64,000 nt of DNA from Lentzea xinjiangensis (GTDB taxonomy: Bacteria; Actinomycetota; Actinomycetes; Mycobacteriales; Pseudonocardiaceae), in assembly GCF_900110955.1 (NCBI RefSeq), contig NZ_FOFR01000021.1, positions 86,334-150,333 of the forward strand, read 5' to 3'. The position numbers and the translations under genes were made by a program. The notes beneath the pieces were generated by a model that saw only the letters and a program-made list of their open reading frames with translations, did no database searches and had not been told where the DNA came from. Shown here one piece after another: positions 8,225 through 15,967 of the stretch (within the stretch, counting starts at the first letter, position 1; the number at the start of each line of letters is the position of its first letter).

Positions 8225-9244
8225 TCACGCCGAGACGTCGATCAGGACCTTGCCGACCGCACCGCCTTCCAGCGCTCGATGTGCGTCGGCGGTGCGGTCG
8301 AGCGGGAAGCGCAGCAACGGCAGCCCGTGCTCCTCGCCCACGGGCAGGGCGCCGTCGGCCACGGCGGCGGCGACGTCCTCGACGGCCGCGGCGAGCACCC
8401 GCGGTCCCGCGGTGTAGAGGACCAGGAACTGCAGGCGGGTGTTCATCACCATGTTCCGCCGCACGTCGAGATCGACCGGCTTGCCGCCGTCGTTGGCGTA
8501 GGTGGCGATCGTGCCGCGGAAGCGGAGGACGGCGAGGTCGAGTTCGAGGTTCGCGCCGAGGGCGACCTCCGCGATGATGTCGACGCCGTCCGGGGCGATC
8601 GCGCGGATCGCGGCGGCCGGGTCGCCCTCGCGGTAGTTGACGACGTGGTGGGCGCCGGCCGCGGTGGCCAGCCGGGCCTTCTCCGGCCCGCTGACCGTGC
8701 TGATGACGGTGGCACCCGCCCAGCGGGCGAGCTGGATCACGGCGTGCCCGACCGCACCGGCGCCACCCGCGGCCAGCACGACCTTCCCCGTGAGCGCACC
8801 CGGTCGCAGGCGCCGGGGTCCGTCCTCGGCGACGGTGAGCGCGCGGTGCGCGGTGAGGGCGGGGACGCCGAGGGCCGCGCCGGCGTCGAACCCGGCCCCG
8901 TCCGGCAGCGGCACCGCCCGGTCGGCGGGCACGACGGCGCACTCGGCCGCGGTGCCGGCCGGTCTGCCGGCCGCGGCCATGAACAGCCACACCCGCTGGC
9001 CGACGCGACCGCGGTCGACACCGTCACCGACCGCGTCGATCGTGCCCGCGCCGTCGTGGTGCGGGATGATCTCGGGGAAGTTCCGGGCGTGTCCGAGGCC
9101 GGCACGGGCCTGCACGTCGGCGGGGTTCACGCCCGACACGGCGACGCGGACGCGCACCTCGCCCGGACCGGGCGACGGCAGCTCGCGGTCGACGAGCTCG
9201 AGCACCTCGGGACCACCGTTGTCGCGGTAGATGACGGCCTTCAC
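8225..9244 (-). CDS. Zinc-free MDR-type NADPH:quinone oxidoreductase
   Basis: A 339-residue enzyme of the medium-chain dehydrogenase superfamily. The N-terminal GroES-like domain begins KAVIYRDNGGPEVLELVDRE and the Rossmann domain holds the nucleotide loop AAGGAGAVGHAVIQLARWAG. The structural zinc cysteines are absent, as in quinone reductases and zeta-crystallins. The GTG at 9244 was chosen because GCGAGGG precedes it at the right distance; an ATG at 9268 that overlaps the stop of the upstream gene is a real alternative. It is the last gene of a TetR - aldo/keto reductase - quinone reductase operon, which suggests detoxification of reactive carbonyls or quinones. Confidence 0.85.
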   Translation of the reverse strand: MKAVIYRDNGGPEVLELVDRELPSPGPGEVRVRVAVSGVNPADVQARAGLGHARNFPEIIPHHDGAGTIDAVGDGVDRGRVGQRVWLFMAAAGRPAGTAAECAVVPADRAVPLPDGAGFDAGAALGVPALTAHRALTVAEDGPRRLRPGALTGKVVLAAGGAGAVGHAVIQLARWAGATVISTVSGPEKARLATAAGAHHVVNYREGDPAAAIRAIAPDGVDIIAEVALGANLELDLAVLRFRGTIATYANDGGKPVDLDVRRNMVMNTRLQFLVLYTAGPRVLAAAVEDVAAAVADGALPVGEEHGLPLLRFPLDRTADAHRALEGGAVGKVLIDVSA

Positions 9245-9264
9245 GGCAACGCCCTCGCTGTTCC

Positions 9265-10158
9265 TCATCCGATGGGGACCTCGCTGGAGCGCGACTCGAC
9301 GGCGTCGAGGACGGCGAGCGTCGCGGCGTCGAACGCGATCTCCCCGACCGCCATGTTGGCCTCGAGGTGGGCGGCGTCGGCGGTACCGGGGATGAGCAGC
9401 ACGTTCGGCGCGTGGTGCAGCAGCCACGCCAGGCCGACCTGGGGAGGCGTGACGCCCAGGGACTGCGCGACGGCGTGCACCGCGGGTTCGTCGGTCACCT
9501 TCGGCAAGCCGGGGAACGTGCCGCCGAGCGGGAAGTAGGGAACCCAGGCGATCCCCTCGGCCAGGCACAGCCGCAGCAGGTCCTCGTCGTCGCGGGAGAC
9601 CAGGCTGTAGGCGTTCTGCACGCAGGCGACACCGGCGGGCAGGGCCCGGCGCAGCACGTCGAGGCTCACGCTGCTCAGGCCGATCGCGCCGATCTTGCCC
9701 TCGTCGCGCAGAGCGGTCATGACCGCGAGCTGGTCGTCGAGGTCGACCACCTGGTCGCCCTCCGGCCGCAGACCGGGTCCGGCGTCGAGGCGGCGGAGGT
9801 TCACCACGTCGAGCCGGTCGGTGCCCAGGCTGCGCAGGTTGTCCTCGACGCTCGCCCGCAGCTCCTCCGGTCGCTGCGCCGGCCGCAGCGGGAGCGGCCC
9901 CCGCGGGTTGGGGTCGGCGCCGACCTTGCTGACGACCAGAACGCCGTCCTCGCCGCGCACCGTCTCGCGGATGACGTCGTTGACGAACCCGAAGCCGTAG
10001 AACTCGGCGGTGTCGACGTGGTCCACCCCCAGCTCGACCGCGCGCCGCAGCAGCGCCACGGCGTCCTCGCGCCGGTCCCGCAGGCGTTCTAGCTGCATCG
10101 CGCCGTAACCCACCCGGTGGACGGCGCGGCCGTCGAACGACCCGGTCGTGCTGATCAT
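9265..10158 (-). CDS. Aldo/keto reductase
   Basis: A 297-residue NADPH-dependent oxidoreductase with a TIM-barrel fold. The catalytic aspartate and tyrosine are visible in VDHVDTAEFYGFG and the lysine in VLVVSKVG. The usual catalytic histidine position reads DVVNLRRL, a substitution common in one AKR subgroup. The C-terminal cofactor site is NVLLIPGTADAAHLEAN. The ATG at 10158 follows GGAGA and overlaps the stop codon of the TetR gene (ATGA), so translation is coupled. Expression is probably controlled by that TetR protein. The physiological aldehyde or ketone is unknown. Confidence 0.88.
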   Translation of the reverse strand: MISTTGSFDGRAVHRVGYGAMQLERLRDRREDAVALLRRAVELGVDHVDTAEFYGFGFVNDVIRETVRGEDGVLVVSKVGADPNPRGPLPLRPAQRPEELRASVEDNLRSLGTDRLDVVNLRRLDAGPGLRPEGDQVVDLDDQLAVMTALRDEGKIGAIGLSSVSLDVLRRALPAGVACVQNAYSLVSRDDEDLLRLCLAEGIAWVPYFPLGGTFPGLPKVTDEPAVHAVAQSLGVTPPQVGLAWLLHHAPNVLLIPGTADAAHLEANMAVGEIAFDAATLAVLDAVESRSSEVPIG

Positions 10159-10718
10159 GACGTGGTCTCCTCGGTGAGTGGGCGCAGCGCGGTCTGGAGC
10201 AGTTCGGCGAGGTAGAGGGCGATCACCCGGCGGGCGATCGGAGCGGCCCGCTCCCGTGCGGCGACCGGATCGCCGCCTTCGGCTTTGACCAGCCACGCCG
10301 TCGTGCAGTCGTGCACCAGCAGGCGCATCCGGTCGATCATGTCCTCGACGATGCGGCCGATCGCCGGATCGGTCGTCGCCTCGGCCCAGATCTGCACGCC
10401 GAACCTGGCCTCGACCGGATCGATCGCGGAGGTCATCCTGGCGAGCAGCTCGTCCGGATCGGGCGGGTTCTCCGCCCTGGCGTACTCCCCCAGCACCTCC
10501 GCGCGCTTGGCCAGCGTGGCGCGGGCGCTCGCCTGGACCAGCTCGGCCTTGCTGCGGTAGTGGGCGTAGATCGATCCGGTCGACAGCCCGGACTCGGCGG
10601 TGATGTCGGCGATCGACGTCCGCTCCAGCCCGCTGCGCCCGAAGCAGCGCACCGCCGCCTCGGTGATCTGCGCCCGCCGGAGTTCCTTGCGCGCGTCAGT
10701 GAGTCTCGGCACCTGCAC
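10155..10718 (-). CDS. TetR-family transcriptional regulator
   Basis: A protein of about 185 residues. The N-terminal TetR DNA-binding domain is clear: RRAQITEAAVRCFGRSGLER, SIADITAESGLSTGSIYAHY and RSKAELVQA. The C-terminal helical part would bind a ligand. Several in-frame GTG codons (10724, 10718, 10712) and a TTG upstream make the start uncertain; I give 10718. The gene lies directly behind an extended dyad at 10724-10779, which probably includes its own operator, and its stop overlaps the aldo/keto reductase start, so it most likely autoregulates this redox operon. Confidence 0.85.
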   Translation of the reverse strand: MQVPRLTDARKELRRAQITEAAVRCFGRSGLERTSIADITAESGLSTGSIYAHYRSKAELVQASARATLAKRAEVLGEYARAENPPDPDELLARMTSAIDPVEARFGVQIWAEATTDPAIGRIVEDMIDRMRLLVHDCTTAWLVKAEGGDPVAARERAAPIARRVIALYLAELLQTALRPLTEETTS

Positions 10719-10723
10719 CCCCA

Positions 10724-10779
10724 CAAAAAGAGCCGCTGTTCTGCTTAGCAAGAGGCTAGCAGAACCACGGTTCTTTTTG
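10724..10779. promoter_or_regulatory. Extended 56-bp dyad: TetR operator and/or bidirectional terminator
   Basis: The left arm (10724-10749) runs from CAAAAAGAGCCG to CTGCTTAGC and the right arm (10755-10779) from GCTAGCAG to GGTTCTTTTTG, with five unpaired bases between them and a few mismatches. The inner core GTTCTGCTTAGC/GCTAGCAGAAC looks like a TetR operator. The outer A5 and T5 runs make the whole element look like an intrinsic terminator in both directions, fitting the end of the MerR gene at 10812. A second small palindrome (AGAACCACGGTTCT, 10761-10774) is nested in the right arm. Confidence 0.65.
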
Positions 10780-10811
10780 CGGACGGTGTTCTCCAGTCGG
10801 AGGCGCGTGCG

Positions 10812-11180
10812 TCACCAGGCCGTCGACGTGCGGAAGGCCCGGTTGGCGGCGATCAGCTCGTCGAGCGAGTCACGGGTGCGGGAGAGCTCGGCGATGTGGG
10901 CGTCGAGCTTCTCCCGTTCCCGCGTCAGGCGGGCGAAGGCGGCGTCGGTGTTGTCGGGGGTGGGCGTGCTCAGGCACCACGGCAGCAGCGTGAGGATCGT
11001 CTGGCTGCTCAGCCCCGCCAGGTAGAGCCGTTGCAGGTACAGCACGCGGCCGACGTCTTCCTCGGTGAAGCGGCGATGACCTCCCGAGCTCCGGGTGCTG
11101 GTCAGCAGGCCCTGCTCCTCGTAGTAGCGCAGGGCGCGGGTGCTCACCCCGGTCCGCGCTGACAGATCACCGATGCGCAC
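10812..11180 (-). CDS. MerR-family transcriptional regulator
   Basis: A 122-residue regulator starting at a GTG (11180) with GGGGAG five bases upstream. The MerR winged-helix is complete: MRIGDLSARTGVSTRALRYY, EEQGLL, and GHRRFTEEDVGRVLYLQRLY. A dimerisation coiled coil follows (residues about 85-113, LTREREKLDAHIAELSRTRD). No cysteine or metal-binding tail is seen, so it probably responds to a small organic molecule or redox state. It stands alone; the MerR-type promoter at 56405-56435 has no adjacent MerR gene, but a link to this one is unproven. Confidence 0.85.
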   Translation of the reverse strand: MRIGDLSARTGVSTRALRYYEEQGLLTSTRSSGGHRRFTEEDVGRVLYLQRLYLAGLSSQTILTLLPWCLSTPTPDNTDAAFARLTREREKLDAHIAELSRTRDSLDELIAANRAFRTSTAW

Positions 11181-11229
11181 CGCTGCTCCCCTGGTCGTCG
11201 ACGGACGTCGAGCCTAATCCGGCCGGGCT

Positions 11230-12225
11230 TCAGCGACGTGCGAACACGTACCGCTGAAGGGCGGGTTCGGCGGGCACGACCGGGGCGGCGGCGATGACGT
11301 CGGTGGCGGTCTTGAGGAACTCCGCCAGGTCCTCGGCGACGGTGCTCGGGTCGGCACCGGGCATGGTGTCCCGCGCGCAGACCGAGGCGGGGATCTCCGC
11401 CGGGTTCGCCGGACCGCGGCGGGTGATCGCGTTCATGGTCAGGGCGTGCGCGAGGGCGTCGCTGGTGCCGATGGTGATGTGGTCGCTCCGGTTGTCCGGG
11501 CAGACGTCCTGCAGCGAGATGTTCGCGACGCGGCCCGCGGGACCGCGCAGGTCCGTCGTGCCGACCGGGGTGACGAACTGGTCGTGGACGGTGGACAGGG
11601 AGGTGTAGGAGATGCCGGGGAAGGTCTCCTGCCGCGAGTTCACCGCCTCGACGAACTCGGCCGTCCTCTTGAGCTGCAGCGCGAAGGCGGGACCGTTGCC
11701 GTGGGGGTACAGCTCGTCGTTCTGGGCGCTGCCGTGGTTGACCGCGGCGAGGCCGATGTGGTCCGCCACCATCGCCCGCGTGTCCGGCCAGAAGCGCAAC
11801 GCGAACCGCGAGCTGACACCGCCCTGGCTGTGGCCGATGACGGCGATCCTGCCGCGGCTGATCGCGTGGGCGTACCTGATGGCGTGCACCACGTACTCGG
11901 CGGAGACCTGCACGTCACCGACCGAGCTGCCGGGGAGGGTGACCGCGCAGTAGGGGTGGCCGATCCTGTCCAGGGCCGGGAACCAGTTCCAGGAGAACGC
12001 CTCGTCCGGCCCGACGCCCGTGCCCGGCACGAAGAGGGCGACCTCCCGGTGGGAGCCGTGGGCCGACGGCGTGCACCGCACGGCGGCCTGGAGGTCGGCG
12101 GCCGGTACCGAGAGCCGCGGGCCGGGCCGGTTCACGGGGGCGTAGGGCTCCGCCGACGCGGAGGCGGAGGCGACCGGGGTGGCGACGAACAGCAGTGTGG
12201 CGACGACGGCGAGCAGACGTTTCAT
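11230..12225 (-). CDS. Secreted lipase/esterase (alpha/beta hydrolase)
   Basis: A 331-residue protein with a signal peptide (KRLLAVVATLLFVATPVASA), so exported. The nucleophile elbow is GHSQGG with its serine at about residue 132. The upstream oxyanion region reads VALFVPGTGVG, similar to the Candida antarctica lipase B-like/LipA group of actinomycete secreted lipases. The catalytic aspartate and histidine probably lie in DQFVTPVGT and DHITIGTSDA. The ATG at 12225 has AGG at a suitable distance. A 16-bp palindrome at 12243-12258 sits between the start and the AraC-like gene behind it. Confidence 0.8.
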   Translation of the reverse strand: MKRLLAVVATLLFVATPVASASASAEPYAPVNRPGPRLSVPAADLQAAVRCTPSAHGSHREVALFVPGTGVGPDEAFSWNWFPALDRIGHPYCAVTLPGSSVGDVQVSAEYVVHAIRYAHAISRGRIAVIGHSQGGVSSRFALRFWPDTRAMVADHIGLAAVNHGSAQNDELYPHGNGPAFALQLKRTAEFVEAVNSRQETFPGISYTSLSTVHDQFVTPVGTTDLRGPAGRVANISLQDVCPDNRSDHITIGTSDALAHALTMNAITRRGPANPAEIPASVCARDTMPGADPSTVAEDLAEFLKTATDVIAAAPVVPAEPALQRYVFARR

Positions 12226-12242
12226 GGTGCTCAACCTAGAAT

Positions 12243-12258
12243 TTGACACCGGCGTCAA
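12243..12258. promoter_or_regulatory. 16-bp near-perfect palindrome upstream of lipase gene
   Basis: TTGACACCGGCGTCAA matches its reverse complement at 14 of 16 positions. It lies 18 bases upstream of the lipase ATG and downstream of the AraC-type gene, the right place for an operator. The binding protein is not known. Confidence 0.5.
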
Positions 12259-12301
12259 GTTCAAGCCTTCCAGCGCCTCGACTCACGTGAGCCGTGTCAC
12301 T

Positions 12302-12892
12302 TCACACCGATGACGGCGCCGGCTCGGTGCGGGCCGGCAGTCCCTCGCGCGCCTGGTTCCGGTACCGCAGCGGAGACTGCCCCACCTCGCGTTTGAACGC
12401 GGTGCTGAAAGCGCTCTCCGACGAGTAGCCCAGTTCGACCGCCAGCGGCCCGATGCGGACGTCGCTGTCACGAAGAGCGCGCTGTGCCAGCAACATCCGC
12501 CAGCGGCTCAGGTAGGTCAGCGGCGGCATCCCCGCCACGGTGCGGAAGCGTTCGGCGAACGACGTCCGCGACATGGAACTGGCGCGCGCCAGTTCCGCCA
12601 GGCCCCAGGGCTTCCCCGGTTCGGCGTGCATGAGGCGCAGCGCCGGTCGCAGCCGCTCGTCGGTCAGCGCCTTCAGCCACCCGGCGGGCAGCTCGGTCTG
12701 GTCGACGTAGGCGCGCAGCACCTCCAGCAGCAGGAGCTGGCAATGCTGCCGGACGGCGAACGCGGACCCGATCCGGTTCCCGGTCGCCTCCTCGAACCAG
12801 CCGATCATCGACCCCGCCCGCGGGATGAAGACCCCGCAGCAGGGTGCCGCCACCAGCGTGTTCGCCGCGACCAGTCCGCTGCTCGCCGACAT
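12302..12892 (-). pseudogene. AraC-family regulator lacking its cupin domain (truncated)
   Basis: The C-terminal two-thirds is a complete AraC DNA-binding domain: the first HTH is WGLAELARASSMSRTSFAER, followed by FRTVAGMPPLTYLSRWRM, and the second HTH is IGPLAVELGYSSESAFSTAF with KREVGQSPLRYR. The preceding linker (RQHCQLLLLEVLRAYVDQ) is normal for the cupin-type AraC regulators. The usual N-terminal cupin domain of roughly 150 residues is absent. Instead, the first 20-25 codons lie antisense to an SDR fragment, which shows a deletion that joined two divergent genes. A DNA-binding product could still be made from an internal start, but regulation by ligand is lost. Confidence 0.75.
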
Positions 12893-13058
12893 CGGCGGCG
12901 TTTACCTGAAGGACAACGACGTCTCACCGCTGGACACGCCGAGGCCCATCGACTTCGGTGCGGAGCAGGACATCCCGCCCGATGTCGTGCCTCACGCCGT
13001 CGATCCCGAGTCGGCGCAACGGCTCTGGGAGCTGAGTGAGCGGCTGCTCCAGGCATAG
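12822..13058 (+). pseudogene. C-terminal fragment of a short-chain dehydrogenase
   Basis: The frame encodes KTPQQGAATSVFAATSPLLA, GGVYLKDNDV and DPESAQRLWELSERLLQA, the characteristic C-terminal tail of SDR oxidoreductases of the retinol-dehydrogenase-like type. The Rossmann domain, the NNAG motif and the YxxxK active site are all missing. Its 5' end abuts and overlaps the truncated AraC gene on the other strand. The remnant is inactive as an enzyme. Confidence 0.8.
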
Positions 13059-13099
13059 GCGCCCACCGCTGCGGTCACCTGGCTGCCGGGAACGACCTC

Positions 13100-13813
13100 T
13101 TATCGCACGGGGCTCTTGCCGGAGTGCCACGTCACGGCGTCGGCACTGTCCGCCCGCGCGGTGCGGAACCCGTTCACCGGGTGGGTGAGATCGGGGAAAC
13201 CGAACGAGATCCCCACGACGACCCGCCTGGTGTCCGGCAGTCCGAAGTGGTCCCGCAGGAAGCCGGAGTAGCCAGCGAGCGCCGCCTGTGGCGCCGCCGC
13301 GAGACCGAGGCTCTGCGCGGCGAGCAGGAACGTGCCGAGGTAGAGACCGCAGTCGACGGCGCCGTAGACGCCCAGCGCGGCATCGGTGGTGATGACCGCG
13401 ACGTGGGGCGCGTCGAACAGTTCGAAGTTGCGCAGCATCTGCCGTGCGGCGCCCTCGTGATCACCGCGCTCGACGCCGACGCTGGTGTAGAGCTGCTTGC
13501 CGCACTCCCGGCGGCGCTCCTGGTAGACGCCCGTGTACCGCACCGGGAACGGGAAGTCCGGCTCGCCGGGGTTGTCCCGCAGGTGTTCGAGCAGCCGGGT
13601 GCGCAGCAGCTCCGTCCCGGCGCCTTCGGTGATCTCCACCTGCCACGGCTGGGTGTTGCACCACGAAGGGGTCCGCTGGGCGAGTTCGAGCACCCGCTCG
13701 ATGGTGCGCCTCGGAACCGGTTCGGGCAGGAACTGCCGGCAGGTCCACCTCTCCGCGAGCAGCCGGTGCAGCGCCCCGGGCAGGTCGCTGGACGGGTCGG
13801 CGGTCGTGCTCAT
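13100..13813 (-). CDS. Nitroreductase-family FMN enzyme
   Basis: A 237-residue flavoenzyme of the nitroreductase fold. The FMN phosphate-binding segment is ERWTCRQFLPEPVP, the central motif is RTPSWCNTQPWQVEITEG, and the C-terminal flavin contact is LGLPDTRRVVVGISFGFPD-like (DTRRVVVGISFGFPD). The ATG at 13813 is preceded by GGAGG at ideal spacing. It is divergent from an HxlR regulator, and the space between them is filled by a perfect 21-bp inverted repeat, so it is almost certainly under HxlR control. Substrates may be quinones, nitroaromatics or electrophiles; this cannot be resolved from sequence. Confidence 0.87.
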   Translation of the reverse strand: MSTTADPSSDLPGALHRLLAERWTCRQFLPEPVPRRTIERVLELAQRTPSWCNTQPWQVEITEGAGTELLRTRLLEHLRDNPGEPDFPFPVRYTGVYQERRRECGKQLYTSVGVERGDHEGAARQMLRNFELFDAPHVAVITTDAALGVYGAVDCGLYLGTFLLAAQSLGLAAAPQAALAGYSGFLRDHFGLPDTRRVVVGISFGFPDLTHPVNGFRTARADSADAVTWHSGKSPVR

Positions 13814-13826
13814 CGGACACCTCCGG

Positions 13827-13881
13827 GCCAGTCTCTTTTCGAGACCGAAGCTAGCACGTCCGGTCTCGAAAAGAGACTGGC
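13827..13881. promoter_or_regulatory. Operator: 21-bp perfect inverted repeat between nitroreductase and HxlR genes
   Basis: The left arm (13827-13847) begins GCCAGTCTCTTTTCGAGACC and the right arm (13861-13881) is its exact reverse complement, separated by 13 bases. Each arm is itself an imperfect palindrome (GTCTC-N5-GAGAC). This gives two HxlR dimer sites covering both divergent promoters. Confidence 0.8.
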
Positions 13882-13900
13882 TTGGGGCTATGGTCGGCCC

Positions 13901-14368
13901 ATGCGGTACGAACAGCTCGCCGACCTGCCGTGCTCGATCACCCGCCCGCTCGTGGCGCTGGGAGACCGGTGGACGTTGCTGGTCCTGAAGGAGGCGTTCG
14001 CGGGGGTGCGCAGGTTCAACGCGTTCCAGAGCAACCTGGGCATCCCGCGCAGCCGTCTGCAGGACCGGCTCGGCCGGTTGGTGGACCACGGCATCCTCGT
14101 GCGCCGGCCGGCCTCCGACGGCGAGCACCCGGAGTACCGGCTCACCCGCAAGGGGCACGACCTCTACCCGGTCCTGATGGCCCTCAAGGACTGGGGCGAC
14201 ACCCACATGGCCCCCGGCGGGCCGCCCGTGCACTACCGCCACCGCGACTGCCCCGGCGAGGCACGGGTCACGCTGGCGTGCGACCACTGCGGAGAGGTGA
14301 TGACCGCGCACGACATCCGGCCAGAGGCCGGGGCCGGCCTCGTCGCGGCCGGCGCGGAGGACGCCTGA
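13901..14368 (+). CDS. HxlR-family transcriptional regulator
   Basis: A 155-residue winged-helix protein. It begins LPCSITRPLVALGDRWTLLV, the usual HxlR start, followed by FNAFQSNLGIPRSRLQDRLG and the wing VRRPASDGEHPEYRLTRKG. The C-terminal extension contains two cysteines (LACDHCGEVM) that resemble a small metal- or redox-sensing knuckle, and a further DCPGEA segment. HxlR regulators often sense electrophiles through cysteines, which suits control of the divergent nitroreductase. The operator is the inverted repeat 20 bases upstream. Confidence 0.87.
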   Translation: MRYEQLADLPCSITRPLVALGDRWTLLVLKEAFAGVRRFNAFQSNLGIPRSRLQDRLGRLVDHGILVRRPASDGEHPEYRLTRKGHDLYPVLMALKDWGDTHMAPGGPPVHYRHRDCPGEARVTLACDHCGEVMTAHDIRPEAGAGLVAAGAEDA

Positions 14369-14417
14369 CCACGCCGCGGCTCCGGCGAACCAGCCGGACA
14401 GCCGTTCGAGCCGGCGG

Positions 14418-15386
14418 TCAGGAGGTGACGCGCAGGACGAGCTTGCCGCGGGTGCGCTGGGACTCGCCGCGGGCGTGGGCCTCGGCGACCTGGTCGAGCG
14501 GGAACGTCTCCTCGACCTCGACCACCACCTCGCCCGCGTCGATGAGCTCGCCGATGCGGGTGAGCGCGGGCCCGTCCGGCTCGACCAGGAACGGCGTCAC
14601 CCGCACGCCCTTCGCCTCGGCCTCCGCGGCGAGTTCCGGCGACGCACCGGAGGGAACGGCGACGAGCAGCCCGCCGGGGCGCAGCACCTCCAGCGACCGG
14701 GTGCCGGTGTCGTCGTGGGCGTCGCCGACCAGGTCGACCACGACGTCGACGCCGGACACGGCGTCCTCGAACCGGACGGCGGTGTAGTCGACGAGCTCGT
14801 CCGCGCCGAGCCCGGTGAGCCAGTCGTGGCGGCGGGCGCGGGCGGTACCGATGACGTGGGCGCCGAGGTGCTTGGCGAACTGGACCGCCAGGTGCCCGAC
14901 ACCACCGGCGGCGGCGTGGACCAGCACGCGCTGACCGGCCGTGACGTGTGCGGTGTCGACGAGGACCTGCCACGCGGTGAGCGCGGCGAGTGGGACGGCG
15001 GCGGCCTGCTCGTGGCTGAGCGTCGCGGGCTTGCGGGCGAACTGCCGCGCCGGGGCGGTCACGTACTCGGCGTAGCCACCGGCGGCCCGCGGGAACCAGG
15101 GCATGCCGTAGACCTCGTCCCCCTCCCGCAGGGTCGTGACGCCGAAGCCGACCTCGTCCACGACGCCGGAGACGTCCCAGCCCAGGATGAACGGCGGCTC
15201 GCCGAGCACGCCCGCCATCCCGCCGCCGGCGCGGGTCTTCCAGTCCACCGGGTTGATGCCGGCCGCGTGCACCCGCACCCGCACCTCGGTGGGCAACGGC
15301 TCCGGCCGGGGCACCTGCCGCACCGAAAGCACGTCGGGACCGCCGAGGGTGTGCTGGACGACGGCGCGCATCGATGAGTCGGACAC
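14418..15386 (-). CDS. NADP-dependent MDR oxidoreductase (quinone reductase-like)
   Basis: A 322-residue enzyme of the zinc-free medium-chain dehydrogenase group. The GroES-like domain contains AAGINPVDWKTRAG, and the nucleotide-binding domain holds VHAAAGGVGHLAVQFAKHLG, typical of NADPH quinone/alkenal reductases. The start is a GTG at 15386 (SDSSMRAVVQHTLGGPDVL) after GGGAGAG. It is divergent from an HxlR gene at 15526 with several dyads between them, so it forms the second HxlR-controlled redox module in this stretch. Confidence 0.86.
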   Translation of the reverse strand: MSDSSMRAVVQHTLGGPDVLSVRQVPRPEPLPTEVRVRVHAAGINPVDWKTRAGGGMAGVLGEPPFILGWDVSGVVDEVGFGVTTLREGDEVYGMPWFPRAAGGYAEYVTAPARQFARKPATLSHEQAAAVPLAALTAWQVLVDTAHVTAGQRVLVHAAAGGVGHLAVQFAKHLGAHVIGTARARRHDWLTGLGADELVDYTAVRFEDAVSGVDVVVDLVGDAHDDTGTRSLEVLRPGGLLVAVPSGASPELAAEAEAKGVRVTPFLVEPDGPALTRIGELIDAGEVVVEVEETFPLDQVAEAHARGESQRTRGKLVLRVTS

Positions 15387-15411
15387 GGGTTCTCTCCCTG
15401 GATCACTCGCT

Positions 15412-15504
15412 CGGAGAGACCGGGAACGATCTCTCGCTGGACGTTCAGGAAGGTATCTCCAGGGATATAGTTACCCGCAAGGGACAGTACTTCCCGTCGG
15501 GAAG
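15412..15504. promoter_or_regulatory. Cluster of dyads between divergent oxidoreductase and HxlR genes
   Basis: CTTCCCGTCGGGAAG at 15490-15504 is a perfect 15-bp palindrome 22 bases before the HxlR ATG. Two weaker dyads lie nearer the oxidoreductase start: GAGAGA-N10-TCTCTC at about 15414-15435 and TATC-N6-GATA at about 15454-15467. One or more should be the HxlR operator. Confidence 0.55.
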
Positions 15505-15525
15505 CATTGAGGTGAGGAGCTTGCG

Positions 15526-15921
15526 ATGGCCAGCGCGTGCACGACAGGACAGCACTCCGACCACGACGTCTACGCCTCGCAGTGCCCGTGCCGGGCGATG
15601 CTCGACCTGCTGGCGAACAAGTGGTCCGCACTGGCCATCGGCGCTCTCGAGGACGGCCCTCAGCGGTTCGGGCAGTTGCAGCGCCACCTGCAGGGCGTCA
15701 GCCCGAAGGTGCTGACCCAGAGCCTGCGCCGCCTGGAGGAGTTCGGCCTCGTCGACCGCACCGTCTACCCCGCGGTCCCGCTGCACGTCGAGTACTCGCT
15801 CACCGGCCTCGGCCGCAGCGCCGCGGTGCCGCTGCGGATGCTGCGCACCTGGGTCGAGGACAACATCGACAGCACCGCGGCGGCCGGGTCCTGTGCCGAT
15901 GAGGTCCCGGCCGTCCGCTGA
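15526..15921 (+). CDS. HxlR-family transcriptional regulator
   Basis: A 131-residue winged-helix regulator with the family signature CPCRAMLDLLANKWSALAIG, the recognition region FGQLQRHLQGVSPKVLTQSL and a wing ending VEYSLTGLGRS. The paired cysteines before the first helix (QCPCR) match the redox-responsive cysteine of many HxlR proteins. The ATG at 15526 has GAGG upstream. It probably represses the divergent MDR oxidoreductase. Confidence 0.87.
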   Translation: MASACTTGQHSDHDVYASQCPCRAMLDLLANKWSALAIGALEDGPQRFGQLQRHLQGVSPKVLTQSLRRLEEFGLVDRTVYPAVPLHVEYSLTGLGRSAAVPLRMLRTWVEDNIDSTAAAGSCADEVPAVR

Positions 15922-15967
15922 GCCCTCGGCCGAGGCGTTCCCGCGCACGCACGTCCCTGCGTGGTCG

